64,000 bases of DNA from Porpolomopsis calyptriformis (taxonomy: Eukaryota > Basidiomycota > Agaricomycetes > Agaricales > Hygrophoraceae), in the NCBI GenBank assembly GCA_951640195.1, contig OX621168.1:1054001-1118000 (forward strand), given 5' to 3'. Under the pieces are notes generated by a model. It had not been told where the DNA came from. It saw nothing but the letters and a program-made list of their open reading frames with translations, and made no database searches. The translations under genes were made by a program, and so were the position numbers. The stretch's first letter is position 1; the number at the start of each line of letters is the position of its first letter. Of this stretch, positions 45,230 to 58,163 are shown one piece after another.

Positions 45230-48200
45230 ATGATGTCTGACCCGCAACACAAAGAAGTCGCTGCATTTCTTTCGTTCTTTGCGACTTTCAATCTTACTAG
45301 ACCCGTCGCGACCATCTCCGACCTTAGTGATGGCGCCGCCCTCGTCGAGGTTCTCTCTCTTGTGTACGTCCCTCTGTTTCGATCTTCTCTTCGCGTTGTA
45401 ATGTGACTTATCGAAAGGAGGAAATCATAGAGATGCGGACTACTTTCGCCAGTCAACTCGCCCCTCGGCGCAATCGTCGGATAATTGGGTCCTGCGTTTC
45501 AGCGCGCTGAAGCGGCTGTATAGGCTCATGACGCAGTATTTCGCCGACGTCCTACATCGCCCGACTGGTAGCCTTGACGTGCCGGACTTGCAGGCAATTT
45601 CAAAGGACTATGATGTCGCCGCGACATTGATCATGTGTCGGATGACTATTGCGATCGGAGTGCAATGTGAGAAGAACAAGGAGTTTATTGACAAGATACA
45701 AGGTCTGAGTGAGACCGATCAACACTATCTTATGAAAGCAATCGAGCAGGTTGGGCTCTGTTCTGTGAAATTTTGATCGGACAATGCTCAGTATTGTTTC
45801 CTGAGTCCAGGTCATGGTAAAGATATCGGCACTCCCGGCGGCGCACGACGGCGGAGAAGTCAGCATGACCGAGTGAGTTTAGTTTCCACTTAGAGAGCAA
45901 CACCGCGTTGAAATGCTTGTGATAGAGACGACCACTACTATCGAATCCAGTCAGAGAAAAGTCAGATACTGTCGGAGAAGGAAACTCTGGAGAAAGTGTA
46001 CCAAGCACTGCTGGAAGACCACCGTGCACTTCAAACGAATTACGATGATGTCGTTTCTGAAAAGGAAGATGCTCTGGGACGACTTAAATCAGCTCAAACG
46101 GAGGTAGATACCAAGAGGAATGACAAGACGGATGGCATGATGCGAGGTGAGATCGACAGACTGAGGGCAGAACTGTGAGCATCTCGTCTTGCTTAACGTT
46201 CATGATCTGAAGGATGATGTTAGCCAGAAGAGCGAAGATAACCTTGCCATGGCGGAATCAGAGTTGGAGAAACATACTGTACTGGTCACCGACTTGACAC
46301 GGAAGGTTGACGAATTGCAGATCAAGGCGGATGACGCAGCAAGATTGAAAGATCAAGTCGACGAGTGAGTTAGGTCTCAACTTTCTGGCCCTAACGAAAG
46401 GTGACTTCCCTCAATGAAGATATCGCCATGCCGCAGACAAGTTGCAAAAAACGGAGAACGTAATGGAGAAATACAAGAAGAAATTGCAGGAAGGCGCTGA
46501 TCTGCGGCAGCACGTCAAGGTTTATCTATATTTTGCCCTTCTCCTTGCTTAGGAAGCCAACTAACTTGTGTCAAATCTGTCCTAGGCGTTAGAGAAGCAA
46601 AACGCAGATCTTGTTGATAAGAATGCATCTTTAGAGGAAGAGTACCGCAAGGTTGCCGCCTTCAAGCCGTTGATGGAATCCTACAGGGGCCAAATTGGCG
46701 AGCTCGAATCTAAAGTTTCAATCCGGACACAGGAAATCGATGCCCTGAAGTTCGAGTTGGAACAAGCGAGGACGAAGCTGAAGATTGCTACCGAACAGCA
46801 TTCCAAAGATTCAGAGACTCTAGAATTATACCAGGAACGTGTGCGCGAATTAGAATTGAGCTCGAATCGACCTATATCCAAAGGCCCCCAGTTCAACGGG
46901 GAGAATAAGGACGACGACAAAACATTGGATGGGGACGACGATGATGACGCCGGTCAGGGTTTAGGCGGAGAGTTGGATGACGCCATTACTGGAACGACGA
47001 TGACAGATTTGAAGCTCCAGGTGAGGAAGCTGAAGCGAGAATTGGAGGTTGTGAGGAAACACGAAACGGACACAAGTAGAGTTTTGGTGTTGGAGAACCT
47101 ACTGGAGGACGCAAACAGGATGAAGGCGCGTTACGAGCAAGACTATCTGGCGGCACACCGGGAGAAATTAGTCATGCAAAGAGACTTGGAAGAGATCCGA
47201 AGTGGAAAGTCGATGGGTGATGGGTAAGTAGTCCAGCGTTAATAGGGAACGGCACCAGACTCATTTTCGGCGCATAGGGCTGAGGCTGCAATCGCACTGC
47301 GGCAGCGGCTAAACGAGACGGTGGATCAACTAGATGCATTACGGAAGGCTCACACTGAGCTCGAAGTCAAGTTTGAGATCCAAAACAAAGACCTCATCAT
47401 GGCGAAGTCCGATCGTCAGTATATCTTTCACCCTCTCATTTTGTGGAATTTGAAATTTGAGACACGAACGTTAGTAAATCTTGTCAACAAAGACCAATTG
47501 GAGATTCTTGCGACTCTGCGGGAATCAGTGAACCAAGATAACACTAGACTTGAACAAGACATAGAGCGTCTGCGTAATCACATCAAGGATCTTAACGATA
47601 AGAACCGGATGCAACTGGAGCAAGTCAACGCTCTCCTTCTGGAGAAAGTCAGCTTGCAGAGTGATGGGATTGGCCAGAGGGAGAAAATTCTCCAACGAGA
47701 GCGCGATTTTGGGTAATCAAAAAAATATTACTCAAATTTAATATTTTATTTACTTCCAGTGTTTTCTAGTGACCTACGCGCGGCATTCAGTGGGAAGGAG
47801 GTCCCCGAAGGCATCAAGTCGCGTCTCCTAGCTCTTCACGAGGACAATGTGAATCTGAAGGAACAATACAAGAATGCGCAGGAGAAATTGGTCAAGGCTA
47901 GAGCAGTGCGTTTCTATTTTCCAAGCGGGTAGCAATGCCTACTTATTGCTCTACTTGACACATTCTTCGCGGCAGTTCATCAAGTCTCAAGATAAGCTAT
48001 TCAAGGAGGAGCAAGCAGCCAAAGCTGAGTCCACGATCGTTAGTTTACTGTTTCACCATCCTCGTGTCCGCCAATCCTGATCGTTCTGACCAGGGCACGT
48101 TCGAGGAGGCTGAGGCGAGTTTCCGTTCTCAAATCAAGATCTTAGAGGAAGAAGTGAGCCGACAGAAGGTAAGCTCTTGACTTTGATCGGTACATGTTAC

Positions 48201-48476
48201 ATGATTCACCCATTCATCTCTGACAATTACGCTGCAGCATTTTATGAGAGAGTTGACCAGGCGGTACCGGAAAGAACAAGAGCTCATGCTGAGTGCTTTA
48301 CACGAACTCGGGATGCTGAGGACGCGCGAACATCTTGGTGCTGCACCCAGTAAACAAGCTCGTTCGGAACCAACCAGCTGGCTCGCACAGCAGCGGAAAA
48401 ATGTGAGTTAGCCGCTGACCTGTATATATGATGCTCATCTGGTGATTATTAGCTCGGTCAGACTCTTCGGCGATGA
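45230..48476 (+). CDS. HOOK-family dynein adaptor
   Basis: Fourteen exons (45230-45363, 45431-45749, 45811-45872, 45926-46174, 46224-46364, 46420-46519, 46586-47223, 47278-47414, 47475-47712, 47770-47905, 47976-48038, 48094-48168, 48238-48402, 48453-48476) give 826 aa. The first about 150 residues form the Hook/CH-like domain (VAAFLSFFATFNLTRP, SDLSDGAALVEVLSLV, NWVLRFSALKRLYRLMTQYF) that in relatives binds dynein light-intermediate chain. Residues about 170-750 are almost continuous coiled coil, with an acidic interruption (DDDDDAGQGLGGELDD). The C-terminus is short (LGQTLRR). In hyphae Hook proteins connect early endosomes to dynein and kinesin-3. Double ATG start (MMSDPQ). Confidence 0.9.
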
Positions 48477-48723
48477 AACTTGTCTTTACTTGTTTGTCAG
48501 CAGCCCCTACAAAATGTATAACAATTATCCGAATCAATTGCTCTCTGAGTCCAGCACACCAAAGAAACGAGAAGGGAGAAGGGATGCCACCGGTTGTCCA
48601 CAGCGGCGAGCGAAAGTAGGTTCCGCAGCTTGGATCTGATGAAGAAATAACCGGAAGATGAATGGTGAGATGGTTTCCTCGGTCAGAGACAGACTGGATG
48701 TATAAACCAGCAACACGATTGAT

Positions 48724-49793
48724 TCACTTGGTAGTTCGTGTCTGGGTAGTACCTACAACGTCAAGACCAAATCTCTCTGCTCTTTTCTTCCTTCTCTCGA
48801 GTTCCTCAAGGTCTATCTCCTCGGTGGGAGCAGCGCGCTTCTGTCGGGTGGTAGCTGGAACCGTAGCAGGCTTACCGGTCCCGAATCGCTCTGCGCGAGC
48901 CTTAAGCTTTTCAGGGTCCTGCGAGAAAACGTCGGGGTAAGTATGCGACAGAAAACGAGAGTACCGTACATCAATAGTTGTGACTCGCTGTGGTGGCCGT
49001 GCTGTCCCATTGCCCTGAACGGAAGTTGTTGGCTTGGACTTGGAGGGTTCCACAAGCGGCAGACCAAAACGAGCGGCACGAGCTTGCCGCTGCATTAGTT
49101 CTTTGCTTTCCGGCGTTGGGGATTGTGTTGAAGCCGTTTCAGCTGCAGGAAGAGTAGAGCCGAAACGGGCGACACGAGCTTTCCGTTTTGCCTCCTCGTC
49201 GTTTGTAGTTGTAAGGGCGGTAGTTGCAGGTGCGGGAACATTTGATGGAATCGTTTTTGAAACTGCATCATTGACAGAAGCAGGCTAAAATAGGATAAGC
49301 TGTAGTTGATACAGCAAAGGCAAGATCAGGACTGACGAGGGTGGACGGTTTTGAGGCGACCGCTGAGAGCTTCTTAGGTTCTGGAGCAGCGACGGCTACC
49401 TCTAAGTTCCAGTCAACCCTGTGGATTGCATTAGCTGAAGCAAGAGAAAGGGCGACGGAATAAATACTCTTCGGGAGGAGCCAACTGTGAAATTTTTTTC
49501 TCTGAGATAGAAGGCTGAAGGGTGAAAGGTACACGTACCAAATCATCGGTCTGAGGGGTATTGGTAGAAGACTGCACGGTCACGGTGGTAGCATTGTGCC
49601 GCTCATTATAAACTTGCAACGCGGCAGGAGTTGCAGTGATCTTTGCGATGAGGTCCGACTTGGTGGCCTTGCTGGGGAACGAGACGCTGGCTTTCGTTAG
49701 GATGTCTTTGAGCTCGGCTACTTTCCTGCAGGAGAGATGAGTGAATAAACGAAGGGCAAGCGCTGGCACGTACAATTTCGTGAGCGAGGACAT
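48724..49793 (-). CDS. THO1: SAP-domain RNP protein, THO1/SARNP-like
   Basis: Six exons, 49793-49774, 49725-49539, 49484-49468, 49418-49337, 49284-48970 and 48918-48724, give 271 aa. The N-terminal SAP domain reads KVAELKDILTKASVSFPSKA, then TKSDLIAKI (residues 7-42). Three degenerate C-terminal repeats of the type RAxRFG (ARVARFG, ARAARFG, RAERFG twice) identify the SARNP/Tho1 family, which packages mRNA with Sub2/UAP56 and TREX for export. The small 17-nt exon 49484-49468 fits both neighbouring phases. The intron at 48919-48969 is 51 nt, in frame and stop-free. Its start codon lies in the same CATG as a possible start of the head-to-head gene HAP2. Confidence 0.87.
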
Positions 49794-49845
49794 GGCAAAA
49801 CGCAAACCTCGGGCATGTGACCGAGACTTGGACGAGCTTCAGCGA

Positions 49846-50905
49846 ATGGACGACGGAATGGTGGATCAGCTCTTCCCCTCGTACGCTCATCATTTTCAAC
49901 GCAGAAATCCACAGTCGTCCGCTCGGGAGAGCCCAAGACCAGTCCAAGACGTTTACGGTCCCCATTCTCGCCTTTACGATTCATCTTCATCTCCTACCTC
50001 TTCTCAAAAGACCCATTCTCCCCCCCCTTCGTCGGTTACCCCTCATACAGCCCGCCCGCCCTCTCCTGATGACCTATTCGTCCAATCAGCCGCCTCTGAT
50101 CCGTCTTCTCTTGACCCCACACGAGACGATCCCACAGAAGAGGAACCGCTCTACGTGAACGCAAAGCAATACTTCCGCATCCTAAAGCGACGCATTGCCC
50201 GAGCTAGGCTCGAGGAACTACATCGACTGTCTAGACAGCGAAAGGTCTGTAACGAACAATACCCGATTCATATATCTGAAATGAGTGTCCCCCCTCCAGC
50301 CCTATCTCCATGAATCCCGTCACAAGCATGCTATGCGTCGTCCGCGTGGACCAGGTGGTCGGTTCCTCACAGCTGAAGAGATCGCCGCTCAACAACTCAC
50401 CAACGGCGAAATTCCCGGCTCCTCAACGCTACATGACCAACATGACGACGGCGCTTCAGACTTGGGCTATCAACGACTGGATGGCGTACCTGTCCCGACC
50501 CTACGCCCCCGCGATCCTTACTCTCACACTCTCCACCCGAACTCTGTCAGCATGATAGATCTCGATTACCGCTCTTCACATACCCCTGCGGATCCTCGGC
50601 GCCTCGTCTCTCTGCCGAGTCCTGCCTCGCCTTCGCCACCGCCCTCTACCACCCTCGCTGCCCAATCTATACCGTCATCGCCGCCGCCAGCCATATCAGC
50701 CTCTTCTCAACACTACCCATCGGAACAACGCCCACGACACATGCGGCGGGACACGACCGAGCAGGCCACTACATCCATGCGGATGCCTGCTCATGTAGAT
50801 GCCCACCACCACCACTCACCGGTGAACTTTGCGGAATACGCTGGGAGTCTGAACACGGTCCATCTGCCAACCGAGTCTTCGCATGCCGGGATGCAGAAGA
50901 CATGA
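49846..50905 (+). CDS. HAP2: CCAAT-binding factor subunit HAP2/NF-YA
   Basis: Two exons, 49846-50244 and 50300-50905, give 334 aa (start MDDGMVDQLF); an upstream in-frame ATG at 49792 would add 18 residues and overlap the THO1 start codon. The NF-YA core is complete: subunit-interaction helix EEPLYVNAKQYFRILKRRIA, a short linker RLSRQRK and DNA-contact part YLHESRHKHAMRRPRGPGGR, split exactly by the 55-nt intron. The rest is Pro/Ser-rich, low-complexity sequence usual for activation regions. HAP2 joins HAP3/HAP5 to bind CCAAT boxes and control respiration and nitrogen genes. Confidence 0.93.
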
Positions 50906-51097
50906 TTCTGGAAGGAGACGAGGGAGTTGCCAGTCGTTCTTTCTCACACATTCACTGTTCATGTAATCTCAACTTTGCAAATGGCTAGTCACAATTCATC
51001 ACACACTTGGATTGCTTCTGTGTATTAGCATTAACAGGTTGAGGGTGTGAATTTGACAAGAAAGTCGGCTGGAATTCACATCCTCCTAGTTTTCTGG

Positions 51098-51833
51098 TCA
51101 TAGCTCAATGTCCATTGCGTTTTCATCAATGTCGTTGGTGTTATCTAGAAAAGGTGGTGACGCCAGACGATGGTGTTCGACGGGGGCATCCTGTTTCATC
51201 TCCTCAGTACTCACTGGTGGCAGGACAAGGGGCCGGTAGGGTATCAGAGCCAAGCTATCCGTGGATGGTCTCGGGATGGGCACAAGAAAGTCAGCGGGTT
51301 TACCCCTCTTCAAGCGATCGAGAAAAGCTGGCGAGATGGCGATATCCGTTGGATCGGGTTCGTCAGACTCGGAATCAGACTCATCGAGGCAGGTGATGAT
51401 AATACCTAACGGGGGTGAGCATGAGTTAAATCCAGGGAGGGGACAACTGACGATCTTTTTCGGGCTCATAAATAAATGAAGTGCCCATTTTGACATCTCT
51501 CGTGCTCGATTCTAAATCTGGCACGGTGGGGTCTTCGATGGAGAGAGAGGAATGGGATGGGTGAAGAGAGACGATGGGAGTGTCGGGAGAGAACGGCGGT
51601 TGAACGAGGCTGTTGGATGAGTAGGGTGGGTGAGGTGAGGGTTGCAAGTGCTCAGTCGGAGAGGAAGGATTTTGAAGGGTGAGGTGAGCTAGACCATTCT
51701 CAAGAGAGTCCCATCGCCGGCGTTTGGGAAACCCGTCACCATTTTGAGAAATTTTACGTTTGAGGGACGGTCTGAGGAACCAAGGATGGCGGAGAGGAAG
51801 GGAAGAGGAGGAGGTGATGAAGGTGTTGGTCAT
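51098..51833 (-). CDS. uncharacterised fungal protein
   Basis: Two exons, 51833-51452 and 51405-51098, give 229 aa. I do not recognise a family. The N-terminal half is basic, with a nuclear-localisation-like RPSLKRK and FPKRRRW; the middle is Ser/Pro-rich. The intron falls inside a conserved-looking block FIYEPEKDR followed by a strongly acidic CLDESDSESDEPD. The C-terminus ends NAMDIEL. A small nuclear regulatory protein is one possibility. It lies tail to tail with HAP2 (193-bp gap) and 68 bp downstream of RPS18 on the same strand. Confidence 0.65.
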
Positions 51834-51901
51834 GAATTTTTATTTTTATTTTTTATTTTTTGAAATATTTTTAAAAAAGACATTCATCACGTGATATAAC
51901 C

Positions 51902-52531
51902 CTAACCACGCTTTTTTGACACACCAACGGTCTTTCCGCGACGACCTAAACGTTTAATCATGAATGATAGTCATTAGTGACCAACTGCAAACGAACCTGT
52001 CGTTTTCGTGTGTTGCCCTCGAACACGTAAACCCCAGAAATGTCTCAGTCCACGATGAGCGCGGATCTTCTTCAACCGCTCCAGATCTTCACGCAATTTA
52101 GAGTCCACGCCGTTGGACAAGATCTGCGAATTTTTGCCATCAACAATGTCCTTTTGTCGGTTCAGGAACCATGCAGGTATCTTGAACTGGGTGGGGTTTT
52201 GGATAATGGTCACGATACGTTCCAGCTCGTCAGAGTTCAGTTCTCCAGCCCTAGAACGATGAATCTCGTTATCCCCACTCCCTACTTGGCAACCCAACAC
52301 TTACCGCTTATTGAGATCGATGTCGGCCTTCTTACAGACCAAGTTCGAGTATCGCCGGCCAACTCCCTTGATTTCCGTCAACGCATACATTATTTTCCTT
52401 TTCCCGTCAACATTTGTATTCAGGAGACGCAAGATATGCTGGTGGTCCCTTGAATTAACAAACACCTCTGCGACATAAGGGTGTTATCGCACCTGGAATT
52501 GGTTCTGGTTTTCAGGCAGGACAAGCGACAT
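51902..52531 (-). CDS. RPS18: 40S ribosomal protein S18 (uS13)
   Basis: Four exons, 52531-52493, 52438-52305, 52250-51997 and 51945-51902, give 156 aa. Motifs: [39 protein letters not shown], then [20 protein letters not shown] and the terminal [16 protein letters not shown]. uS13 sits in the head of the small ribosomal subunit and contacts the P-site tRNA and the large subunit. The long Ile/Asn/Lys-rich core and length (146-156 aa) match fungal orthologues. The start MSLVLPENQ is the only one in frame. Confidence 0.95.
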
Positions 52532-52618
52532 GGCCGGTATTTGGGAAATCAACACAACCGCTTTAGCTATACAGTTTTGAAACCACGTGATGTGACAACT
52601 TTATTGTCACAATTTATC

Positions 52619-53928
52619 TTATCTTATCTCTACCGTCTCTCTCAGTCTCTCTGCAGCCTGTTCCGGAGTGAGATCGCGTTGAGGTTCAGCCATCAATTCA
52701 AATCTGGGCGGAACGTTCAGCGACGATGAAACGCACACTACAGCCATAGGCCCTCACCCAACCAGAAACTTTCGAATGCTCTCGCTTCTTAGCAATGGAG
52801 GCGTGAAATGGATATGGAGATGCGCAACATCCTCCTCGTCTTCTCCGGGTGTATGCCCGCACGGTGGCGGAATCGACCGTTGGTGAATACCCATAGAATA
52901 TGGGAATGAGCACGAGAAGAGGTTATCATATCTTATCATCGCTCTCGAGAGTATATCAGCGAATGCCGTTTTTTCGATCCCGGTGAGGTGGAGAATGGAA
53001 GAAATATGTCGGCGGTAAGGAAGTACTTCATAAGAATACATCTTCATCCAGAAATCTTGACCGTGTCCAAAAACTCACCCAAGAGTTCGAATGGCCAGAC
53101 AGCCCACCAAGGGACGACAGCCACCCAATGGTCATTCTTCACGACCACCCGTCCTTCGTGCTCCGCAAGGCCAAGCTCGAAATGAGTGTAGTCACATAGC
53201 AGACAGGGCTTGCCATCCGGTCCTCTCAGGGCCGATGACGGAGTGATGTGAGACGACGCATAACGTTTGAGCGAGGTCAATTCCGTCAGGGGTATAGTAG
53301 GGATTACCGAAAGTGACCATATCTGTCCGTGAGGGTGAGGATTGGAACAACCCATCGCTGCACCTTTATTCTGCCCAATGTAAGCCTAGCACGGTGGGAG
53401 AACATATACTCACTTCAAATATCTGAACATATTGTATTCCTTCTTCCCTTCCTCTCTTCTCGTACATTCGCATCCATTCCTCAATCACTTTCTCTATATC
53501 CTCAATCGACAACTTCGCCAGCGTCAAGTCGTGCCTGGGGTGAAAAACCACGACATCGCATCGTCCATGAACGGCCTCGCCAGTCAAAAGCGGATGGAGT
53601 GTCACAGGGGTAGTGCATGTCATCGATGGTAATACTGCCGCAAAGTCGTTTTCGAACACCATTGTGTTTTCATACATCGGATTACTCTGGCCCCAAAACC
53701 GCGCATTGCCAGGACATAGATAACAGTTTTCATCATACTGGGGCGAACTAGTGGCAGGCGCAGACTCGATTTCGCCCTTCCAAGGACGGTTGATCCGTTG
53801 GGGAGATACCAGAACGTGTTCGTTTGTCAGAGGATTGACTGCATGAGGGCCTCACAATTGACTGAATGCAACATGAACTACGACTCACAACGACGATGGG
53901 GACTCGTTAAAGCTTCAAATCCAGCCAT
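52619..53928 (-). CDS. GAL7: galactose-1-phosphate uridylyltransferase
   Basis: Five exons, 53928-53889, 53838-53414, 53370-53079, 53025-52758 and 52703-52619, give 369 aa. The active-site motif is GCSNPHPHGQIWS (His-Pro-His) at the start of exon 3. Other family blocks are LTNEHVLVSPQRINRPWKGE, YDENCYLCPGNARFWGQSNP with paired Cys, RCDVVVFHPRHDLTLAKLS, KNDHWVAVVPWWAVWPFELL and the C-terminal HLHIHFTPPLLRSESIRKFL, then FELMAEPQRDLTPEQAAERL. The enzyme exchanges UDP-glucose and galactose-1-phosphate in the Leloir pathway. No other GAL gene is nearby, so no cluster is formed. Confidence 0.95.
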
Positions 53929-54298
53929 GTCAGGGCCATACACTGCCAATTGAACTGCTGCCTGAGATGGGGATGGTAGTTCAATGGATCATTGTCCCAC
54001 TTAACATCTTTTTCGTCAAGTGGCGTTTGGCAATTTTGGATTGAACCTAGTTGCTTACAGAGTGATGTACACCGTGAAGAAATAGCAATAAGTAGACAAC
54101 TCTGGGACACCAGTGGATTATTCCAACCAGTTCCCTAACCAATGACTATTTGGACTTGCGTCCCTTAGCGGTCAGTCCAGAAACATCTGGATAACTAAAA
54201 CGTTCTTGCATTTCAGTGGCGTTAAATGACGACACCTTCGGTGTCGAACTTGGGGGCATGCATCAGTATGGCTTCACGATCGCGACATAGAAACTGTA
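53929..54298. other. intergenic region GAL7/RecQ
   Basis: Carries the GAL7 5' side and the RecQ 3' end, both transcribed leftwards. I see no CGG-N11-CCG Gal4-type site and no repeat. Confidence 0.5.
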
Positions 54299-57200
54299 TC
54301 ACCTCGAAGACGCGGGCCGAGCAATCATCTTGTGTTTGATACAGACACCCAGGAATCTCTGGCCGTATTTCTGCCACCTCTCGTCCACGTAGTTTGAAAG
54401 CGCAAAAGGGTCGCCAATAATAAAATCCTTGGCATCATCTTCCATAAGATTTCGGAATGCCAGAAAGTCTGCGGAAGGAAACGAAATGTTAGTTGATGAG
54501 AGACCAGGCAAGTAAGTAAGTACCTTGAGGACAAGTCGCGCTCAGCAACTCGATTACCGTATCCCTCAATACAACCTGGTCATCCACACCTTCTTCTACA
54601 GCTATCTTATATATAAAGTTAGTATTCCAGGATGCCCTGATTAAAGACCGAAATCAACAACCTACCTGTCCGCGAAGGGTACGCAAGTCGTTATACAATG
54701 GGGCGGGGTCATCATCGGAAAACCAGTCGTCAAACATGTTCATGGGCGTAATCTCCGTCAGAGAAGCGGCTGGTTGAACGGCTTTGCCTTTGCCTTTCTG
54801 TACCTTCTTGGATGACCCTTTTGCCGGTCCAGACCTAAAAGTAATCACCAGCTTTTTCCCATGTAGATATTCATCTGCATTGGGGCCAATCTTTTCGCCA
54901 TACAACAGAATTTCATTGTAAGCATTGTATATATGGGTTGAGTCTGGCTCACCTCCAAATAATCATTGTGCCAACCCGACACGTTCCGTACCGATTTGAC
55001 ATGAAAGGCGCATGCGTTAAGGAGCTGTCCGAATAGACGATCCACAATATCGCGGGACATCTTACTGCCTGCACCATACTGTGGGTGTCCCTCGTGTTTC
55101 TTCTCCCTGATCTCTTTGAGTTTGGCGCCTCGGAAAACATCGATGCAATAATTGAGAGTAATCTTGGCCGTGCCCCTCTGAGTAAGTGACTTGACGAGCT
55201 TCACAGCATCTGATGCTGCCACGGTAACGTCCTGGGTGATTACCTCTGAGTTATCGAGACAATTATCGCAACACTTGTGACAGTCGGTGGGGTCGAAGGT
55301 CTCTCCGAAATAAGACAACAGTTGCACACGACGACATTCCACGATATTCTGACAAAATTGCACAACAGCACGGACGCCTTCCTCTTGACGCTGTATTTGT
55401 TCCCTTGACGGCCGATCTCGGTCTTTTTCGTTACGAATTGCTTTGGTGAGTTTCACGGAATCTGAATAATGGTAAACTGGGATAAAGGTGTCAGAACTTT
55501 GCAAGCTGGATAGTGAATAATTTACAGAGGATACAATCCGCAGGTTCACCATCACGCCCAGCACGCCCAGTTTCTTGGTAGTAGCTATCAAAGACCCAAT
55601 GGCTCAGAAGGAAGTACCATGGAAGAGAGAGATCCTACCCATCCAAGGACTTGGGCAAGAAGTAGTGTATTACAAATCGCACTGTAGCAGAATATCCATT
55701 AGCGATGTGTGTACCCCCGTGGTAGCTTTGAATGCACCATCGGGTTTATCGATACCCATCCCAAAGGCGATCTACCAGAAAACATTTAGGGAATAGAAAT
55801 ACAGATGCTATGACACTTACTGTAGCAACAATGACATTACATGCTCCACTTTGCCAAGACCTTTGCACATCCCCCTTGTCCTGCACGGACATCTTCGCAT
55901 GGTAATGTTTTGCACTGATTTTATATTGGTCCCGCAAGGTCTTTGCCACTTCTTCGCAACTATGCCTTGAGAAGCAGTAGATAACACCCGATTTATTAGG
56001 TTGATTGCTATTGATATATGTTGCAATCGCCTCGATTACGTTGCGTCCCTTGGCGCGGACCTGGTAATTGAGGTTCTGACGATTAAAGGATTGCGTTAAT
56101 TTGAGACAATCTTGCATCCCTAAACGGTTAACAATGTCGTCGATTACCGATTGCTTAGCTGTGGCAGTAAGCGCCATGATAGGTACATTGGGATAGTCTC
56201 TGCGGAGAGTACTAAGATCCTGGTACTGGGTAAAAGGAGAGAGGGGCATTAGAAATGACTCAGTGAGAGGAATAAAACCCACAGCATCGCGAAAGTCTCT
56301 ACCCCACGTGGAAATACAATGAGCTTCGTCGACGACGAATCGGGCCAATGTTCCGGATTCATAAAGCATGACCAAGATGCTTTTCATGGCTTGACTTTCC
56401 TTTAGCTTTTCAGGCGTCACGTATACCATACTTGGTTTCCTTTTGCCCTTTAGGCGTTGCATGAGTTCCTGCACATCTTCGTTTGTCCTTTCTGAGTCCC
56501 ATAACGCAACATCGACTCCTTTTTTCTTCAAGGCTTCCACCTGATCGTGCATAAGGGCAAGCAGCGGAGAAACAACGAAAGTAACGCCTTTGGTAGTGCC
56601 AGTTTTACATACTGCAGGCAACTGATAGCAAAGACTCTTTCCGCCTCCAGTTGGCATGAGAACAAAGACATCACGCCCGGCCATAGTCGCATTGATGGCC
56701 TCAAGTTGATTGGTTCGGAACTTGTGGAGACAGAATACTTTCTTGAGTATCTGAATGATTTCGCCATAGTAAGGTGATGCAGTTTGATCAATGCGCTCGA
56801 CTGAGGGATGGCATTTGGGAACGGAACGTGCGGTGGGAATAAGTGAAACTGTCTTCTGCTCCGCAGGGGAGTTGGCTGCACCCAATCCAAGGTCGTCGTC
56901 GTTAGTTACATTGACAACTTCGTCTTGTTCATTCAGAGTGGTATCAGTAATTTGCAATTTCTTGATAGCATCGAACTTTGGAGGTATAGTGTTGTTCCCT
57001 TGAGCAGCGGAGGGCGCCCGGACTGCTACAATCTCGGGGGCAGAGGGTGTCGTCAAAGATGATAGTCCTTGTGTGGGCTTGATGGGGGCAGAGGGTGTAG
57101 GAGGGGTAAAGGAGGACAGAGGGCGGACCAGATCAATGTCGCTCAGCCGTACCGTAGGAGCGCGATCTGTGACTTCATCCTCACCTCGAGCTTGGATGGT

Positions 57201-58163
57201 AGTGGTGATAGCGTTTATTCGTTCGGTTAGAACCTCCCTGTGGCGTGAGATCAGTATCTGCAATTAATGTCAGGCGTATGAAGTACTTGATTGCCTCAAG
57301 AGTCACGACATCTGCCGTTTCCGCTTCACCCAAGTGATAAGCAAGAATTGAGTTCAAATTTTCTCGCATGAGTTCATGATTGAATCGAAGAATAGTCTTC
57401 AGTGATTCGATAGATTTCTAAGAATTGCCGATCGCATATTGAGCTAGTAACTAAAAAAAAGTTTGGGAACAAACCAAGATGAGGTCAGGGAATTTAACTT
57501 TGGGATGTTGAGCGACAACGGATAAACTTGGAGAGTTGGAAAGTGGGTAATCTCGGTCGAGCTTAACCCGTGGGATATGGTCCTCCCCCACACTGTGAGG
57601 AAGGCATGGATTGGGGGTCCGTTTCCCTTTGGCTCTTGCATTGGGAGGTTGTTCGAAAACGTTCTCTTTGTCTGCAACTGAGTCTATCCTAAGTCTCTTC
57701 CAGGAGGGAGATATCTCAGAGGAGAGGGATGGGTCAGACGATGTGCGCTTCAGTGAGGGACCACTAGGGCTGGTAGGCGTTGATTCGTTAGAAGAAATGC
57801 AGACCAATTCACGTTTCGCTGCATTTCCGGAAGTATGAGGTCTGGCCTTCTGAAAGCCAGGAGTAGAAAATGAAGGTAAACCACCCAAGGGTTGCGGACG
57901 AACTTTGAACTACATTGAGAACAAGGAGTTAACTTCAGCAAAAAATATACCAACTTGCGATTTTTCCATCAGAAGAGTTGCTCGAAAAGGCGGGTTTGAA
58001 CTTCGAAACCTGGTTGAGAGACATTCATTTTTCATGCCACTTGAAAGTGTAAAAGAGGAACCTTTTCTCGGGTAGGCTGGGATTCTAAAGGCGTTGATAT
58101 AAACGTCGTTCTCTGGTTATTCCGACGGAGAACATCCTCAAGGTTGTTGCGTGGGGCAGACAT
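54299..58163 (-). CDS. SGS1: RecQ-family DNA helicase, Sgs1/BLM type
   Basis: A thirteen-exon model (58163-58062, 58009-57955, 57902-57475, 57417-57307, 57257-56283, 56225-55821, 55771-55738, 55681-55639, 55584-55526, 55476-54953, 54890-54666, 54605-54524, 54468-54299) gives 1,070 aa. The N-terminal region is low-complexity. The helicase core has [19 protein letters not shown], Walker [20 protein letters not shown], and [13 protein letters not shown] with the Arg finger [12 protein letters not shown]. The zinc-binding RQC part has [10 protein letters not shown], and the C-terminus carries an HRDC domain ([17 protein letters not shown]). RecQ/Sgs1 unwinds recombination intermediates with Top3/Rmi1 at replication forks. 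The intron 56226-56282 is 57 nt, stop-free and in frame. The N-terminal exon joins near 57.9-58.0 kb are the least certain. Confidence 0.88.
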
